Positions 1 to 9,136 of a stretch of DNA of 52,203 nucleotides are shown in pieces. The notes under the pieces are model-generated. The model searched no databases, was not told the origin of the DNA, and saw only the letters and a program-made list of their open reading frames with translations. The position numbers and the translations under genes were made by a program. Origin of the DNA: Paenibacillus shirakamiensis. Lineage in GTDB: Bacteria; Bacillota; Bacilli; Paenibacillales; Paenibacillaceae. The stretch is taken from contig NZ_JAGGLD010000012.1 in assembly GCF_017874255.1 (NCBI RefSeq), positions 1-52,203 of the forward strand, in the 5' to 3' direction. Each line of letters begins with the position of its first letter. Position 1 is the stretch's first letter.

Positions 1-200
1 TCTTCTCCAAAGGAGAAGGCGTTTTAATCAGGTGTTTGAGTTGCTCATTTTGAAACTGACGAGAATTGCTTCTCTTAAAATGAATGTCGATCCGATCGAA
101 ATCGTCTCTCGTTCATATGTTTTACTCACTCGTTGTTCAGTTTTCAAAGATCAATTTCATCTTGATTTGTCGTTTGCTTGTCTCAGCAGCGACCCTTATA
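1..200 (-). other. rRNA operon leader (upstream of 16S, which lies off the left edge)
   Basis: Read on the minus strand, this stretch follows two tandem strong promoters and contains CTTTGAAAACTGAACAACG (about 132-150), the boxA-like antitermination element usual in Bacillales rrn leaders. It ends in a small hairpin of TCTTCTCC/GGAGAAG at 1-18. No protein-coding capacity is convincing here. The mature 16S start is not in the window, so this is inferred from leader motifs and from the position next to bofA, where B. subtilis has rrnA. Confidence 0.75.
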
Positions 201-229
201 ATATATCACAACTCGTATTTAGCAGTCAA
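200..229 (-). promoter_or_regulatory. rrn promoter P2 (sigma-A)
   Basis: Minus-strand TTGACT (224-229), 18-nt spacer, TATATT (200-205), followed by ATAAGGG. It is the promoter closer to the rRNA leader. The two rrn promoters here share an ATTATAAG...TCGC segment just downstream of the -10. Confidence 0.7.
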
Positions 230-296
230 GCATTTTTTTCAACTCATATTTCATTATGTTGTCCAAATGACTTGTCCCGCTTGAGAAGCGACTTAT

Positions 297-326
297 AATG
301 TAACACACATTTTAAATCGCCGTCAA
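297..326 (-). promoter_or_regulatory. rrn promoter P1 (sigma-A)
   Basis: Minus-strand TTGACG (321-326), 18-nt spacer, TACATT (297-302). It begins only a few bases past the bofA stop codon, so the rRNA operon follows bofA without a separate intergenic region. Tandem promoters about 100 nt apart are typical of rrn operons in this group. Confidence 0.65.
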
Positions 327-329
327 CTG

Positions 330-593
330 TTATATTAAACTTAATTTGATTCCCAATAATAAAGCAACCCCAGGAAGACCCAACAACACTACAGTGCTCA
401 TAGTGACGGGGTTTAACGGTATATAGGTATCTGTAAAAACACCTGAGTAATTAACTAAGTATAAACCCAATCCAGCTATTACAATATGCAACCCTAATCG
501 GGTGATCCAAGCCAAGCCAAGTCTTCGACTAATCCATATATACAGCAGCAAACATGTAGCTATTATTAATACACCAAGTAGTAAGTATCTCAT
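330..593 (-). CDS. bofA: Sigma-K processing inhibitor BofA
   Basis: An 87-residue, very hydrophobic protein with two likely membrane segments and a C-terminal LGLPGVALLLGIK motif that matches BofA proteins. In B. subtilis BofA sits in the outer forespore membrane with SpoIVFA and holds back the SpoIVFB protease that cleaves pro-sigma-K. The start is an ATG preceded by GGAGGGATAGG. It follows yaaL on the same strand and precedes an rrn operon, as in B. subtilis. The length equals that of the B. subtilis protein. Function is inferred from family and position. Confidence 0.9.
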   Translation of the reverse strand: MRYLLLGVLIIATCLLLYIWISRRLGLAWITRLGLHIVIAGLGLYLVNYSGVFTDTYIPLNPVTMSTVVLLGLPGVALLLGIKLSLI

Positions 594-622
594 CCTATCC
601 CTCCTTAACTAATTAAATGTTA

Positions 623-922
623 TTAAAAATTGGGATGCTGTTGTTTTTTTGATTCCTGCTGATCCATCAATCCCCATAGGTATCCATGTCTCTTCGCCTC
701 TTTGAGGTGGATCTGATATCTTCTCTCAGCAGCTTCTAGAGTGTAAATAGCAAAATCTATCTCATCCATGCCTCTAGCTTCTTGGAATGCATGCGTAGCC
801 CTCTCCCATTCCGCTCTCGCATCCTCGACTTCTTCGCTTAATTTGTGTCTTCTACTCATGTTCTCCTCTGCAATCTGCTTTCGATGACCTCGCTCAGTCC
901 AACTTCCCCATTTAAGATTCAT
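623..922 (-). CDS. yaaL: YaaL-family small protein (DUF2508)
   Basis: A 99-residue charged, mostly helical protein without signal peptide or membrane segment. The helix around residues 28-80 carries many acidic and basic residues, with AEWERATHAFQEA and FAIYTLEAAERRYQIHLKEAK, resembling DUF2508 (YaaL) proteins. Position between recR and bofA is the conserved place for yaaL. No function is established for the family. The ATG has GAGGGGACAAGG upstream. bofA begins about 30 bp downstream, so the two are probably cotranscribed. Confidence 0.8.
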   Translation of the reverse strand: MNLKWGSWTERGHRKQIAEENMSRRHKLSEEVEDARAEWERATHAFQEARGMDEIDFAIYTLEAAERRYQIHLKEAKRHGYLWGLMDQQESKKQQHPNF

Positions 923-1030
923 TGTCCCTTGTCCCCTCTCGCGAAAAAGAGTCTTCCATGTCTATGGCGACTCCTAGATTAAAAATACTATATAGATCAT
1001 TCATATCGAGATAGGGACAATCTTAGAACT

Positions 1031-1061
1031 AAAAAAAGAGAAGGCCTAGAGGGCCTTCTCT
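1031..1061 (-). terminator. Terminator after recR
   Basis: On the minus strand AGAGAAGGCC, a short loop and GGCCTTCTCT are followed by seven T. It ends the dnaX-yaaK-recR unit and separates it from yaaL-bofA. Confidence 0.9.
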
Positions 1062-1108
1062 TAGAAAATGCTTCAGATAAACAGATGCATAATATAGATA
1101 TTGTAATT

Positions 1109-1708
1109 TTAGTTAATTTCACGTCGTCCTTCTAAAGCTTTGGAAAGCGTGACTTCATCTGCATACTCCAAATCCCCACCGACTGGCAATCCATGCGCAA
1201 TACGTGTGACGCGGATACCAAAAGGTTTGATTAGACGAGAGATGTACATCGCTGTCGCCTCTCCCTCTATGTTGGGATTAGTAGCTAAAATTAATTCTTT
1301 AACCCTTTCATCCCCTAAGCGATTCAAAAGCTCCTTTAGACGAATCTCTTCGGGACCAATGCCCTCCATGGGTGAAATTGCACCTTGAAGAACGTGATAA
1401 TATCCGTCGAACTCTTTGGTTCTTTCCATAGCTACAAGATCTCTCGACTCTTGCACTACACAAATGGTGGATGGGTCACGTGACTTGTCCTGACAGATGC
1501 GACATGGATCTGTATCAGTAATATTACAACAGATGGAACAATAGTGAAGATTACGCTTTACGCTGACAAGTGCCTTAGCAAAATCCACCACATCATCGTC
1601 CTTCATACGCAACACATGGAATGCTAACCTAGCAGCAGTCTTCGGACCGATCCCGGGCAGATGGGTAAAGGCATCAATCAGCTTGGCAATCGGTTCAGGA
1701 TAATACAA
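1109..1708 (-). CDS. recR: Recombination mediator RecR
   Basis: A 199-residue protein with all RecR parts: an N-terminal helix-hairpin-helix ([15 protein letters not shown]), a C4 zinc finger ([16 protein letters not shown]), a Toprim domain with [12 protein letters not shown], and the C-terminal [16 protein letters not shown]alker-like motif. RecR works with RecF and RecO to load RecA at gaps. The start is TTG, 11 nt after AAGGAG; the residues from there ([13 protein letters not shown]) align with B. subtilis RecR from its second residue. It is 26 bp downstream of yaaK and in one unit with dnaX. Confidence 0.97.
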   Translation of the reverse strand: MYYPEPIAKLIDAFTHLPGIGPKTAARLAFHVLRMKDDDVVDFAKALVSVKRNLHYCSICCNITDTDPCRICQDKSRDPSTICVVQESRDLVAMERTKEFDGYYHVLQGAISPMEGIGPEEIRLKELLNRLGDERVKELILATNPNIEGEATAMYISRLIKPFGIRVTRIAHGLPVGGDLEYADEVTLSKALEGRREIN

Positions 1709-1734
1709 AGTAAGCGTGCTCCTTCAATATCAGT

Positions 1735-2046
1735 TTAGAACAAGCCCGGGATTTTCATACCGCCCGTGAATTTGCCCATATCTTTGTTCGCCAGTTCTTC
1801 CGCTTGAGTTAATGCATCATTAACAGCAGCAATGACAAGGTCTTGCAACATTTCAACATCATCAGGATCAACAGCTTCGGGTTTGATTACAACGGAAAGA
1901 ACTTTTTTGTGGCCATTCACCTTAACGCTAACTACACCACCGCCTGAAGTCCCCTCGATTTCTTTGTCTGCTAGCTCCTCTTGAGCTTTAAGCATTTGTT
2001 CCTGCATTTTTTTCACTTGTTTCATCATACTGTTCATATTGTTCAT
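1735..2046 (-). CDS. yaaK: Nucleoid-associated protein, YbaB/EbfC family
   Basis: A 103-residue YbaB/EbfC protein with an N-terminal Met- and Gln-rich helix, the [15 protein letters not shown] motif and a C-terminal [13 protein letters not shown], close to B. subtilis YaaK. Family members are dimeric DNA-binding proteins. An upstream in-frame ATG directly abuts AAGGAG, which leaves no spacing, so the ATG nine bases further in is taken as the start (spacing 9). The dnaX-yaaK-recR order is widely conserved. Confidence 0.93.
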   Translation of the reverse strand: MNNMNSMMKQVKKMQEQMLKAQEELADKEIEGTSGGGVVSVKVNGHKKVLSVVIKPEAVDPDDVEMLQDLVIAAVNDALTQAEELANKDMGKFTGGMKIPGLF

Positions 2047-2091
2047 GTCTGACATCTCCTTAAAGGTAATTGTTGTTTTTGTAGGAATCGG

Positions 2092-3843
2092 TCAATCTTT
2101 TATAACTACTAAGTCATCTCCAAATAATTGAAGCGCCTCATCAACCCATGGTTCCTTGCTATTCTCTTCAGGGCTACTGTCTAAATCAAGGGGTATGGGC
2201 TCTGAAATTCCCGCACCTTCTACAGCATCGTTCCAATCCTTCTGCATCATACTAACTAGTCTATGAGGGCTACCTAGCTGCTGCTCTAAGATTCGTTCAA
2301 TGACCTGCTTATTAGCTGGTTTCTCCGTAGTTTCTCGGTGGATATCATTCTTAAATGCCACTAAAATAGCATCTTGATACACCGAAACAGGTTCTCCATT
2401 CATAAACCAAGCATGGACTGTGACCTTTTCTTCCTTAACCCGCTGAAGAACTTGGTTCCACTTGTTCTGTACCACTGTAAATTCGGGCGAGTTCCTCTGA
2501 CTAATATAGCTTTCAATTTGACTTGGTACTTTAGCCAGAAAAGAGATTCTAGGAGTCGGCGCTCGATTTGCTTGAGATTTCATAGCTCCTGCAGGTACAT
2601 TGTTCCCACCTGTAGACAACCCCTGGCTTACAGCTTGATCTAATTTTTTCTCTAGGGCAGCTAACTGACGTTTAAGCTGATCTACTTCCGAACTAGAAAC
2701 GGACGTCTTATCTAATGCAGTGGATGACGTCGCCTGAATAGAAATAATCTCTTGCTGCTCAGCACCACTGCATAATTTAAGTAAAGCCACTTCAAACAAC
2801 ATTTGAGGCTGAGCTGCGTATTTCATCTCAGTCTGATAATGATTCAACGTGTCGATAATACCGAAGAGCTGGCGCTTTGTAAAGGTTTTTGCTACCTCTC
2901 CGAAATCTGTAGGATCCAAGATTCGTTCAGTCATTCCCTCTGCATTAGGAACCATTGTAATCATCAATAGATCCCTAAAATAATACAAAAGGTTTTCCAT
3001 ACATTTATCCGCGCTTTTCCCTTCCTGCATTAGACGCTCAATTATTTGAAGGGTAATTCCTATGTCCCCTTGGGAAATCGCTTTAGCAAGTTCAGCAAAC
3101 TGAGCAGAAGCCATTCCCCCAGTCATAGACAGAACATGTTCAAGCGTGACTTTCCCATCTGTAAAAGAAGAAGTCTGATCCAGAATACTTACGGCATCAC
3201 GCATTCCACCATCGGACAGGCGAGCAATATATTGAACGGCGTCTGTATCCGCCTCTATGCCTTCTTGCTTACAGATCCACATTAGTCGCTCACTTTGTTC
3301 TTCGAGAGATACCCTTCGGAAGTCAAACCGTTGGCAGCGGGATATTACAGTCGCCGGCAATCGGTGTGGTTCCGTAGTAGCTAATATGAACATGACATGG
3401 GGGGGTGGTTCTTCCAGGGTCTTCAATAGAGCATTGAAAGCCTCCGTAGTCAACATGTGTACTTCATCTATAATATAAACCTTGTGCCGGACCTCAGTTG
3501 GGGCATACTTTACTTTTTCACGCAGGTCTCGAATTTCTTCAACCCCACGATTGGAAGCCGCATCAATCTCGAGCACATCCATGACGGCTCCAGCTGTAAT
3601 CCTCCTGCAGGACTCACACTCATTACAAGGTTCAATTGCGGGCCCCTTTTCACAATTCACAGCCTTAGCCAGAATCTTAGCAGCACTGGTCTTCCCCGTC
3701 CCTCTAGGTCCGTTAAATAAATAGGCATGAGATAGCTTATTCTCTCGGATCGCATTCTGAAGGGTACGAATAATATGCTGCTGACCCACCATATCTTGAA
3801 ATGACTGCGGCCGCCAGGCACGATACAAAGCAATGTGTTCCAT
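2092..3843 (-). CDS. dnaX: DNA polymerase III subunits gamma/tau
   Basis: A 583-residue clamp-loader ATPase. The Walker A motif is GPRGTGKTSAAK. A four-Cys zinc module (CEKGPAIEPCNECESC), Walker B DEVH, sensor 1 ATTEPHRLP and the SRC arginine finger follow. The C-terminal third is low-complexity and charged, as expected of the tau part that contacts the polymerase alpha subunit. A GTG three codons upstream overlaps the ribosome-binding site, so the ATG preceded by AAGGAAGG at 8 nt was chosen. No slippery frameshift signal for a separate gamma was sought. A TATAAT with weak -35 lies about 40 nt upstream. Confidence 0.97.
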   Translation of the reverse strand: MEHIALYRAWRPQSFQDMVGQQHIIRTLQNAIRENKLSHAYLFNGPRGTGKTSAAKILAKAVNCEKGPAIEPCNECESCRRITAGAVMDVLEIDAASNRGVEEIRDLREKVKYAPTEVRHKVYIIDEVHMLTTEAFNALLKTLEEPPPHVMFILATTEPHRLPATVISRCQRFDFRRVSLEEQSERLMWICKQEGIEADTDAVQYIARLSDGGMRDAVSILDQTSSFTDGKVTLEHVLSMTGGMASAQFAELAKAISQGDIGITLQIIERLMQEGKSADKCMENLLYYFRDLLMITMVPNAEGMTERILDPTDFGEVAKTFTKRQLFGIIDTLNHYQTEMKYAAQPQMLFEVALLKLCSGAEQQEIISIQATSSTALDKTSVSSSEVDQLKRQLAALEKKLDQAVSQGLSTGGNNVPAGAMKSQANRAPTPRISFLAKVPSQIESYISQRNSPEFTVVQNKWNQVLQRVKEEKVTVHAWFMNGEPVSVYQDAILVAFKNDIHRETTEKPANKQVIERILEQQLGSPHRLVSMMQKDWNDAVEGAGISEPIPLDLDSSPEENSKEPWVDEALQLFGDDLVVIKD

Positions 3844-3945
3844 TTGCGGCACCTTCCTTTTACATTCCCAGTATTAACTTTGTAAACATACTTTGATTAT
3901 ACTATACTCCTCGGACGAGCAAAACTTCTACTTATCTGGGCATAC

Positions 3946-3978
3946 AAAAAAACATCTTCACCTGAGAGGCAAACATGT
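3946..3978 (-). terminator. Terminator of the SRP RNA gene
   Basis: Minus-strand 12-bp stem ACATGTTTGCCT/AGGTGAAGATGT with one mismatch and a 3-nt loop, followed by seven T. It lies just past the expected 3' end of ffs. Confidence 0.85.
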
Positions 3979-4000
3979 TGGTTTGTTCTAATCATTATAC

Positions 4001-4272
4001 CGCGCACCTGATATTGATCATTGCGATCCAAGCGGCTCCCTTGCAGAACAACTCGGGTTAGGCCACCCTCCGGCACAAGAGTGGGACTGCTTATGGCTGC
4101 TTCCTTCCGGACCTGACCAGGTTCACAGTTACTCATTGCGGAGGACCCAGCCGTCAACATTGACTGCAAGGACCAAACCTCACATCGACAAGACCTCTAT
4201 CAGGAATTCAACCTCGCTACAGCGGATTGCGAGTTACAGGGCACCGCTACCTCCCCGTCTAGCGCAGCGAAC
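4001..4272 (-). ncRNA. ffs: Signal recognition particle RNA (large, Bacillus type)
   Basis: The minus strand contains the conserved SRP S-domain core GGTCAGGTCCGGAAGGAAGC (about 4090-4112) and, 5' of it, the Alu-domain segment GGTAGCGGTGCCCTGTAAC (about 4230-4255) close to that of B. subtilis scRNA. Taking the 5' end from the promoter and about 271 nt from the B. subtilis RNA gives the ends shown; both are estimates. The RNA forms SRP with Ffh and targets secretory and membrane proteins. Position upstream of dnaX and on the same strand is the conserved one. Confidence 0.93.
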
Positions 4273-4275
4273 ATA

Positions 4276-4304
4276 AGTATATCTCAAGGTTGTACAAAAT
4301 GCAA
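4276..4304 (-). promoter_or_regulatory. Sigma-A promoter of ffs
   Basis: TTGCAT (4299-4304), 17-nt spacer, TATACT (4276-4281) on the minus strand, placing the transcript start near 4272. Confidence 0.8.
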
Positions 4305-4341
4305 ACCAACGGAAGCCTGCATCCGATTACCATTCCTAATT

Positions 4342-4371
4342 TTGTAATTTACTAGAATTGTCTGTTATAAT
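4342..4371 (+). promoter_or_regulatory. Sigma-A promoter of the GH18 gene
   Basis: TTGTAA (4342-4347), 18-nt spacer, TATAAT (4366-4371) with an extended -10 TG at 4363-4364. It lies about 40 nt before the start codon. Confidence 0.65.
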
Positions 4372-4411
4372 TTAGTAGATTTATAGAAATAGAAAGGTGG
4401 ATAACTGTCTA

Positions 4412-5677
4412 ATGTCTTTTAAATCCAAGGCAACAAGAGTACTGCTCGCCTCTATGTTAAGCATTGCTACATTGAGTAGCGCATCCTTAACCCCAGACCA
4501 TGTAAATGCTGCAAATGAACAAGTAAAGATCATGTTAGACGGCTATAATCTACCATTTCCCACGGAGCCAACTATTATTAAAGGAACTACACTAGTCCCC
4601 TTTCGGGCGATTTCAGAAGCACTGGGTATCCAAGTTAACTGGGAATCTAAGACTAAACAAATTGTTGCCGTGAAGAATCTAGAACAAGGCTCCTCAAAAG
4701 TAGTTCTTACACTCGGGAGCAAAACGGCTTCTGTTAATGGCCAATCTGCACCACTTGCCATTGCTCCGCAGACTCTCCATGGAACTACCATGATTCCATT
4801 AAGTTTTTTCAGTCAACAATTCGGAGCTAAAGTAAATTGGGACGGTGCAACCCATACGGTATCGATTACCTCACCTCAGAAAAAAATATATGTATCTGCA
4901 TTCTATGCCATAGACTCTTATAAAGAAGTCTCTTTACTTCCTAAATTAAATAGTGTTGCCTTTGGCTGGAGCCGAATTGATAATCAAAGTAATTACACCA
5001 CAACAGGAACGGATTATAGATGGCCAAAACCAGATGGCGACGTAACTCCTGAAAGCTTAGTTACCCGTGCTTCTTCTACTGGAACCGCACCTTATCTGAT
5101 GGTCTTCTCTGGAGATACTAAACTTGAATTAACCAAGATTCTAGAGAATAAGACCCTTCGTCAGTCGGTAATTGCACAGGTCGTAGATACTGCCACTAGT
5201 AAGCAATTCAAAGGAATTAACCTTGATCTTGAGGGTCTAGGATTAACAGGTGATGCAAAAAAAGTACAAGCGGACTATAATATTGTAGTTAAAGAATTTG
5301 CAGATGCAGCTCATGCACAGGGACTCTTACTTTCCGTAGAATTGCCACCACTCAACGGGGCTTATCACGGTTACGATTACAAGCGCATTGGTCAACTAGC
5401 TGACGAGGTCGTCGTTATGGCCTATGCATACATCAAAGAGACACTACCCCAACCCGATGCTAAAGTAGATCAAGCTATTCAACTAGCTCTAAAGGCTATT
5501 CCTAAGGAAAAAGTAGTTTTAGGCATCAATTTATTTAGCGAAAATGCAAACACGTTACTTACGAAAATCGGCTTAGCCAAGCGCTATGATCTAAAAGGCG
5601 TTGCTTTCTGGCGATTAGGATTAGGCAGTCAAAATATATGGTCTGCTGTTCAGGAATCCATTGTATTTACTCCATAA
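4412..5677 (+). CDS. Secreted protein: copper-amine-oxidase-N domain plus GH18-like glycosidase
   Basis: About 421 residues. A signal peptide (residues 1-35, ending near NAANE) is followed by a copper amine oxidase N-terminal-like domain with two GTTLVPFRAISEALG / GTTMIPLSFFSQQFG repeats, a module common in Paenibacillaceae exoproteins. The C-terminal two thirds form a GH18 TIM barrel like the spore cortex or YaaH/SleL-type enzymes: strand motif KGINLDLEGL keeps the catalytic Glu at the DxxDxDxE position in reduced form, and VVVMAYAY and KGVAFWRLG are typical. It probably acts on peptidoglycan or another N-acetylglucosamine polymer outside the cell. The ATG at AAAGGTGG was preferred over an upstream GTG that lies within the ribosome-binding site. 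Confidence 0.8.
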   Translation: MSFKSKATRVLLASMLSIATLSSASLTPDHVNAANEQVKIMLDGYNLPFPTEPTIIKGTTLVPFRAISEALGIQVNWESKTKQIVAVKNLEQGSSKVVLTLGSKTASVNGQSAPLAIAPQTLHGTTMIPLSFFSQQFGAKVNWDGATHTVSITSPQKKIYVSAFYAIDSYKEVSLLPKLNSVAFGWSRIDNQSNYTTTGTDYRWPKPDGDVTPESLVTRASSTGTAPYLMVFSGDTKLELTKILENKTLRQSVIAQVVDTATSKQFKGINLDLEGLGLTGDAKKVQADYNIVVKEFADAAHAQGLLLSVELPPLNGAYHGYDYKRIGQLADEVVVMAYAYIKETLPQPDAKVDQAIQLALKAIPKEKVVLGINLFSENANTLLTKIGLAKRYDLKGVAFWRLGLGSQNIWSAVQESIVFTP

Positions 5678-5700
5678 TGAATTCAAAAAAAATGAATTCA

Positions 5701-5740
5701 AAAAATCCCCTTGTGTCTATTGTAGACAGAAGGGGATTTT
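5701..5740. terminator. Bidirectional terminator
   Basis: AAATCCCCTT(g)TGTCTA and TAGACA(g)AAGGGGATTT form a long stem flanked by A-rich and T-rich runs. It ends the GH18 gene. It also lies beyond the separate rpmE terminator. Confidence 0.8.
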
Positions 5741-5782
5741 GCTTAGCAGACTCATAATTCATTTTTATGCTCTTATATTAGT

Positions 5783-5819
5783 AAAAAAACGAAAAATTCC
5801 CCCGACAATGTCGAGGGAA
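5783..5819 (-). terminator. Terminator of rpmE
   Basis: Minus-strand CCCTCGAC-ATT-GTCGGGGG stem followed by AATTTTTCGTTTTTTT. Confidence 0.8.
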
Positions 5820-5857
5820 GGTGTATAAGACGCTAAGCTGCTACGCAGCATGTCGTA

Positions 5858-6055
5858 TTAGATACCGTATTTCTTCTTAAATTTATCAACGCGACCGCCG
5901 GCATCCAAGAATTTCTGTTTGCCAGTATAGAACGGATGACAAGCGGAACAAATTTCTACGCGAAGATCTTCTTTCAAAGAACCCGTTTCGAACGTATTAC
6001 CGCAAGCGCAAGTAACGTTAGTTATGTGATATTTCGGTTGAATAGCTTGGTTCAT
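5858..6055 (-). CDS. rpmE: Ribosomal protein L31 (zinc-binding form)
   Basis: A 65-residue L31 with both Cys pairs, CAC at residues 16-18 and CSAC at 36-39, so this is the zinc-containing (C+) type. The C terminus [16 protein letters not shown] is typical. The longer reading frame upstream is the 5' leader; the ATG after GAGGTG gives the family length. It is the last gene of the rho side of the locus but has its own promoter and terminator. Zn-containing L31 is exchanged for a Cys-free paralogue under zinc limitation in B. subtilis; no such paralogue is in this window. Confidence 0.96.
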   Translation of the reverse strand: MNQAIQPKYHITNVTCACGNTFETGSLKEDLRVEICSACHPFYTGKQKFLDAGGRVDKFKKKYGI

Positions 6056-6069
6056 ATCATTCACCTCTT

Positions 6070-6099
6070 CTCTGCCCTGAGACTCATGCGGACCCAGAG
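6070..6099 (-). promoter_or_regulatory. Hairpin in the rpmE leader
   Basis: The about 57-nt leader between the promoter and rpmE can fold with CTCTG (5' side) against CAGAG (3' side) just before the ribosome-binding site. Autoregulatory L31 leaders exist in Firmicutes; whether this is one cannot be told from the sequence alone. Confidence 0.35.
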
Positions 6100-6118
6100 T
6101 TATATGACGCACTATTAG

Positions 6119-6147
6119 ATTATAGCATAGCAATATGCGAATTGCAA
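6119..6147 (-). promoter_or_regulatory. Sigma-A promoter of rpmE
   Basis: TTGCAA (6142-6147), 17-nt spacer, TATAAT (6119-6124) on the minus strand, directly after the upstream gene's stop codon region. Confidence 0.8.
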
Positions 6148-6153
6148 ATTCTA

Positions 6154-7431
6154 CTATAGGTTGTGAACAGAGCGTTTTTGCCGTTGCAGTTGTGCCGGTG
6201 GAACATGAGAATACGATCCCATGACTACATCTGGTAACTCTTCTTGGAAAATTTCAATGGCTTGTTTCATCCCAAGAATGTCGCCTTGCGCCTTCGGAAT
6301 GAGATTTAGATAACTCTCTGGGTCAATGTTCAAATTACGCCACTGAATCAAACGAAGCTTCGTTCGACGAGCAAATTCAATCATGGCTTCAATCTCTTCT
6401 TCTCGATCTGTAACACCCGGGAATATGAGATAGTTAATGGAAGTATAGACTCCTTGTTCCGAGGCATATCGCAATGATTTTTCTACGTTCGCTAAAGTGT
6501 AGCCTCTTGGCTTGTAGTAAGCATTATAATGATCATCTAATGCACTAATTGTACTAACTCGCATGAGATCCAGTCCTGCATCTACAATTCCACGAATATG
6601 ATCAGAGAGTCCAGCATTCGTATTTATGTTGATAAAACCCATATCCGTAGTCTGGCGAACTTCTCGCATAGCCTCAATAATAATTTTAGCTTGCGTAGAT
6701 GGCTCTCCTTCACAACCTTGTCCAAAACTTATAATGGATTCCGGCGTCTTCAAATGCTCAAGCATGACCTGGACCAATTCATCCACTCGCGGCCTAAAAT
6801 TCATACGCGTCTGTGGCGATACGAACCCACTATCATCCGGTTGCTCCGAAATACATCCAAAGCATCCCGCATTACATGAATAGGAAACGGGAACAGCCCC
6901 TTCCCACCGATTCAAAAATGTATTGGATGCGGTCAGACATTCATAACCTAATGCACAATTAGATAAATGTTCGTATAGTCGATTGTCTGGATATTGTTCT
7001 CTATATTTTTTAACTTGGCCCTTAAGCTCAAATGGATCACAATTTAATGGATTCCATTTCTCTGGGTCATCGGTCAATTTAGCCGTTACATAGAAGTTGC
7101 CTTTGTTCCAGACTACAGCCGAATAGCCAAACAGAGGTAATTTATAATCTTTATCGGTCTTCATATATCCCGGTAAGCATAGACGCGTAAACCCTTGAGG
7201 CAGCAAAGCCCCCACAGCTTGAACATTTCCGGGTAGTGGCTTCATCTCTCCCGTGTGAGGGTCCATTCCTATGGGACGAGTACTAGGTAAACCAACAAGT
7301 GTGGCTCCATCTGGAAGAGGAATTAATTCATCTTCCAGAATCTCCACTATCATATCTCCGCTACGGGCTAATCCTTGTAATGTAGGATGATCAAACACAT
7401 TTCCTTTTTCATCAGCGTATACCAAATACAT
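6154..7431 (-). CDS. Radical SAM protein of unknown substrate
   Basis: About 425 residues. The radical SAM 4Fe-4S motif is CNAGCFGC (Cys 186, 190, 193), preceded by about 180 residues that form a separate N-terminal region containing two further Cys (near 131 and 159-165). Later motifs [13 protein letters not shown] and INTNAG fit the SAM-binding half of the barrel. The start is the ATG 6 nt after GAGGAG; an upstream in-frame Met lacks spacing. It lies between rho and rpmE on the same strand, 63 bp downstream of rho, so it is probably cotranscribed with rho. The reaction is not predictable; genes of this kind next to rho are seen in related genera as hypothetical radical SAM proteins. Confidence 0.8.
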   Translation of the reverse strand: MYLVYADEKGNVFDHPTLQGLARSGDMIVEILEDELIPLPDGATLVGLPSTRPIGMDPHTGEMKPLPGNVQAVGALLPQGFTRLCLPGYMKTDKDYKLPLFGYSAVVWNKGNFYVTAKLTDDPEKWNPLNCDPFELKGQVKKYREQYPDNRLYEHLSNCALGYECLTASNTFLNRWEGAVPVSYSCNAGCFGCISEQPDDSGFVSPQTRMNFRPRVDELVQVMLEHLKTPESIISFGQGCEGEPSTQAKIIIEAMREVRQTTDMGFININTNAGLSDHIRGIVDAGLDLMRVSTISALDDHYNAYYKPRGYTLANVEKSLRYASEQGVYTSINYLIFPGVTDREEEIEAMIEFARRTKLRLIQWRNLNIDPESYLNLIPKAQGDILGMKQAIEIFQEELPDVVMGSYSHVPPAQLQRQKRSVHNL

Positions 7432-7494
7432 AGTATTCTCCTCATACTCTAAATGGCCATACAACTTATGCGGCCTGAATTCAGAGCCTTTCTA

Positions 7495-8817
7495 TTAAGT
7501 GTTCAAAGTGGACGAGGTTTGGCGTGCAGGCCTTCTTGTTGTATTACTTCCTGGGGAAGGTGTAGGCGTGTTCCCTGCGACATCAAAAGAAGCCAGGAAT
7601 TCCGCATTCGTTTTTGAATCACGTAGTTTTTTGAGGAAGCCTTCCACAAAATCGTAGCTATCATTCATATTTTTACGAATTGACCAGATGGTATCCAACT
7701 CTTCTTTACTTAAAAGCACTTCCTCACGGCGTGTTCCCGAACGGCGTATATCTATCGCTGGGAAAATACGGCGCTCTGCTAATTTGCGATCTAGATGAAG
7801 CTCCATATTCCCTGTTCCCTTAAATTCTTCATAAATAATATCGTCCATTCTGGAACCTGTATCCACTAGGGCCGTAGCCAAAATTGTCAAACTTCCGCCC
7901 TCTTCAACATTCCGTGCCGAGCCAAAGAAACGTTTGGGACGATGGAAAGCTGCTGGATCAATACCCCCACTTAGCGTTCGTCCTGAGGGAGGAACTACCA
8001 AGTTGTAAGCTCGCGCCAAACGGGTAATGCTATCCATTAGAATTACAACGTCTTTTTTATGTTCCACCAATCGAAGGGCGCGCTGTAGAACAAGTTCTGC
8101 TACTTTGATGTGATTCTCTGGAAGTTCATCGAATGTGGAAGCGACCACTTCTCCTTTCACAGAGCGCTGCATATCTGTCACTTCTTCCGGTCGTTCATCA
8201 ATTAAGAGAACAAACAGCGAAATTTCCGGATTGTTCGTAGAGATACTATTGGCGATTTCTTTTAAAAGTAATGTTTTACCTGCCTTGGGTGGTGCTACGA
8301 TAAGCCCCCGTTGTCCTAAACCCACTGGTGCTAATAAATCCATAATTCGTGCGGATAGACTCGTTGAAGACGTCTCCAAAGGGAGTTTGGTCTGAGGATA
8401 TAAGGGTGTAAGTGCAGGGAAATGCAGACGTTCTGCAGCAAGTCCCGGATTCTCACCATTTACTGCATTCACTTGAAGGAGACCAAAGTAACGCTCATTC
8501 TCCTTTGGAGTACGGCATTTACCTGATACCAAATCACCCGTTCTAAGATCGAACTTTCGAATCTGGGAAGCTGAAATATAAATATCTTCAGTACTCGGTA
8601 AATAGTTAATAGGACGCAGGAATCCATACCCTTCAGGTAAAATTTCCAATACGCCTTCCATAAACATCAGACCACTTTGCTCCGCTTGAGCACGCAAAAT
8701 AGCAAAAATGAGTTCTTTTTTCTTAAGCTGCCCATAATAAGGAATCTGATACTGTTTGGCCAGCTTGTACAGATCAGTAAGCTTTTTATCTTCCAGATCA
8801 GCGATTTGAAGATCCAT
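7495..8817 (-). CDS. rho: Transcription termination factor Rho
   Basis: A 440-residue Rho. It has the N-terminal Rho_N helices ([16 protein letters not shown]), the cold-shock-like RNA-binding domain ([14 protein letters not shown]), Walker [11 protein letters not shown] near residue 175, the [10 protein letters not shown] segment, Walker [10 protein letters not shown], the Q-loop region and the R-loop [19 protein letters not shown]. The C-terminal 25 residues are a Pro/Thr-rich tail. A GTG four codons upstream lies in the AGGTGG ribosome-binding site; the ATG 8 nt downstream of it is the better start. In B. subtilis rpmE-rho is followed by glpX; glpX is absent here. Confidence 0.96.
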   Translation of the reverse strand: MDLQIADLEDKKLTDLYKLAKQYQIPYYGQLKKKELIFAILRAQAEQSGLMFMEGVLEILPEGYGFLRPINYLPSTEDIYISASQIRKFDLRTGDLVSGKCRTPKENERYFGLLQVNAVNGENPGLAAERLHFPALTPLYPQTKLPLETSSTSLSARIMDLLAPVGLGQRGLIVAPPKAGKTLLLKEIANSISTNNPEISLFVLLIDERPEEVTDMQRSVKGEVVASTFDELPENHIKVAELVLQRALRLVEHKKDVVILMDSITRLARAYNLVVPPSGRTLSGGIDPAAFHRPKRFFGSARNVEEGGSLTILATALVDTGSRMDDIIYEEFKGTGNMELHLDRKLAERRIFPAIDIRRSGTRREEVLLSKEELDTIWSIRKNMNDSYDFVEGFLKKLRDSKTNAEFLASFDVAGNTPTPSPGSNTTRRPARQTSSTLNT

Positions 8818-9136
8818 ATCATTAACCACCTATTCAATTTATATAATGCAGTTCGTTCGGAAAGTGTACAGGAATGAAAAAGTTTGAGAGAGATAAAGGA
8901 GGTGGATTACAAACCTATCCTGGGGTAAACCTATGAAAAGAAGGGAGTCTATGGATTACCTTATAATATATAACGGCAAAAAACTGCAATCTATATAGTT
9001 ATACCCGCCTGATGGGTAGATATGCGGAAAACACCAAATTAATCGAGGTTTTGTAGATTTGCAAAAGCATAGAGAACGCCAAGGGTCTAGAAAAGGCCCC
9101 TTGGCTCTATAGCATTACTATGCTGGTATCAGAAAA
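8818..9136. other. Intergenic region rho-murA
   Basis: About 320 bp. The rho side has a TATATAA-like -10 without a convincing -35. The murA side holds the terminator below. On the plus strand a perfect AAAGGAGGTGG (8895-8905) is not followed by a start codon at usable distance; a 21-codon frame starts at 8933 (ATG AAA AGA AGG...). Nothing else is recognised. Confidence 0.6.
9062..9112 (-). terminator. Probable terminator of murA
   Basis: Minus-strand two-part hairpin: GC-TATAGAG/CTCTAT-GC outer stem with CCAAGGG/CCCTTGG inner stem separated by a small asymmetric loop, followed by TTTTGC. The U tract is short, so efficiency is uncertain. Confidence 0.55.

Noticed and set aside
32..298. Open frames at the left edge on the plus strand
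   Set aside because: They run opposite to the rrn leader and promoters, which explain this stretch.
3945..4271. Short protein frame over the SRP RNA
   Set aside because: The sequence is explained by the SRP RNA and its terminator.
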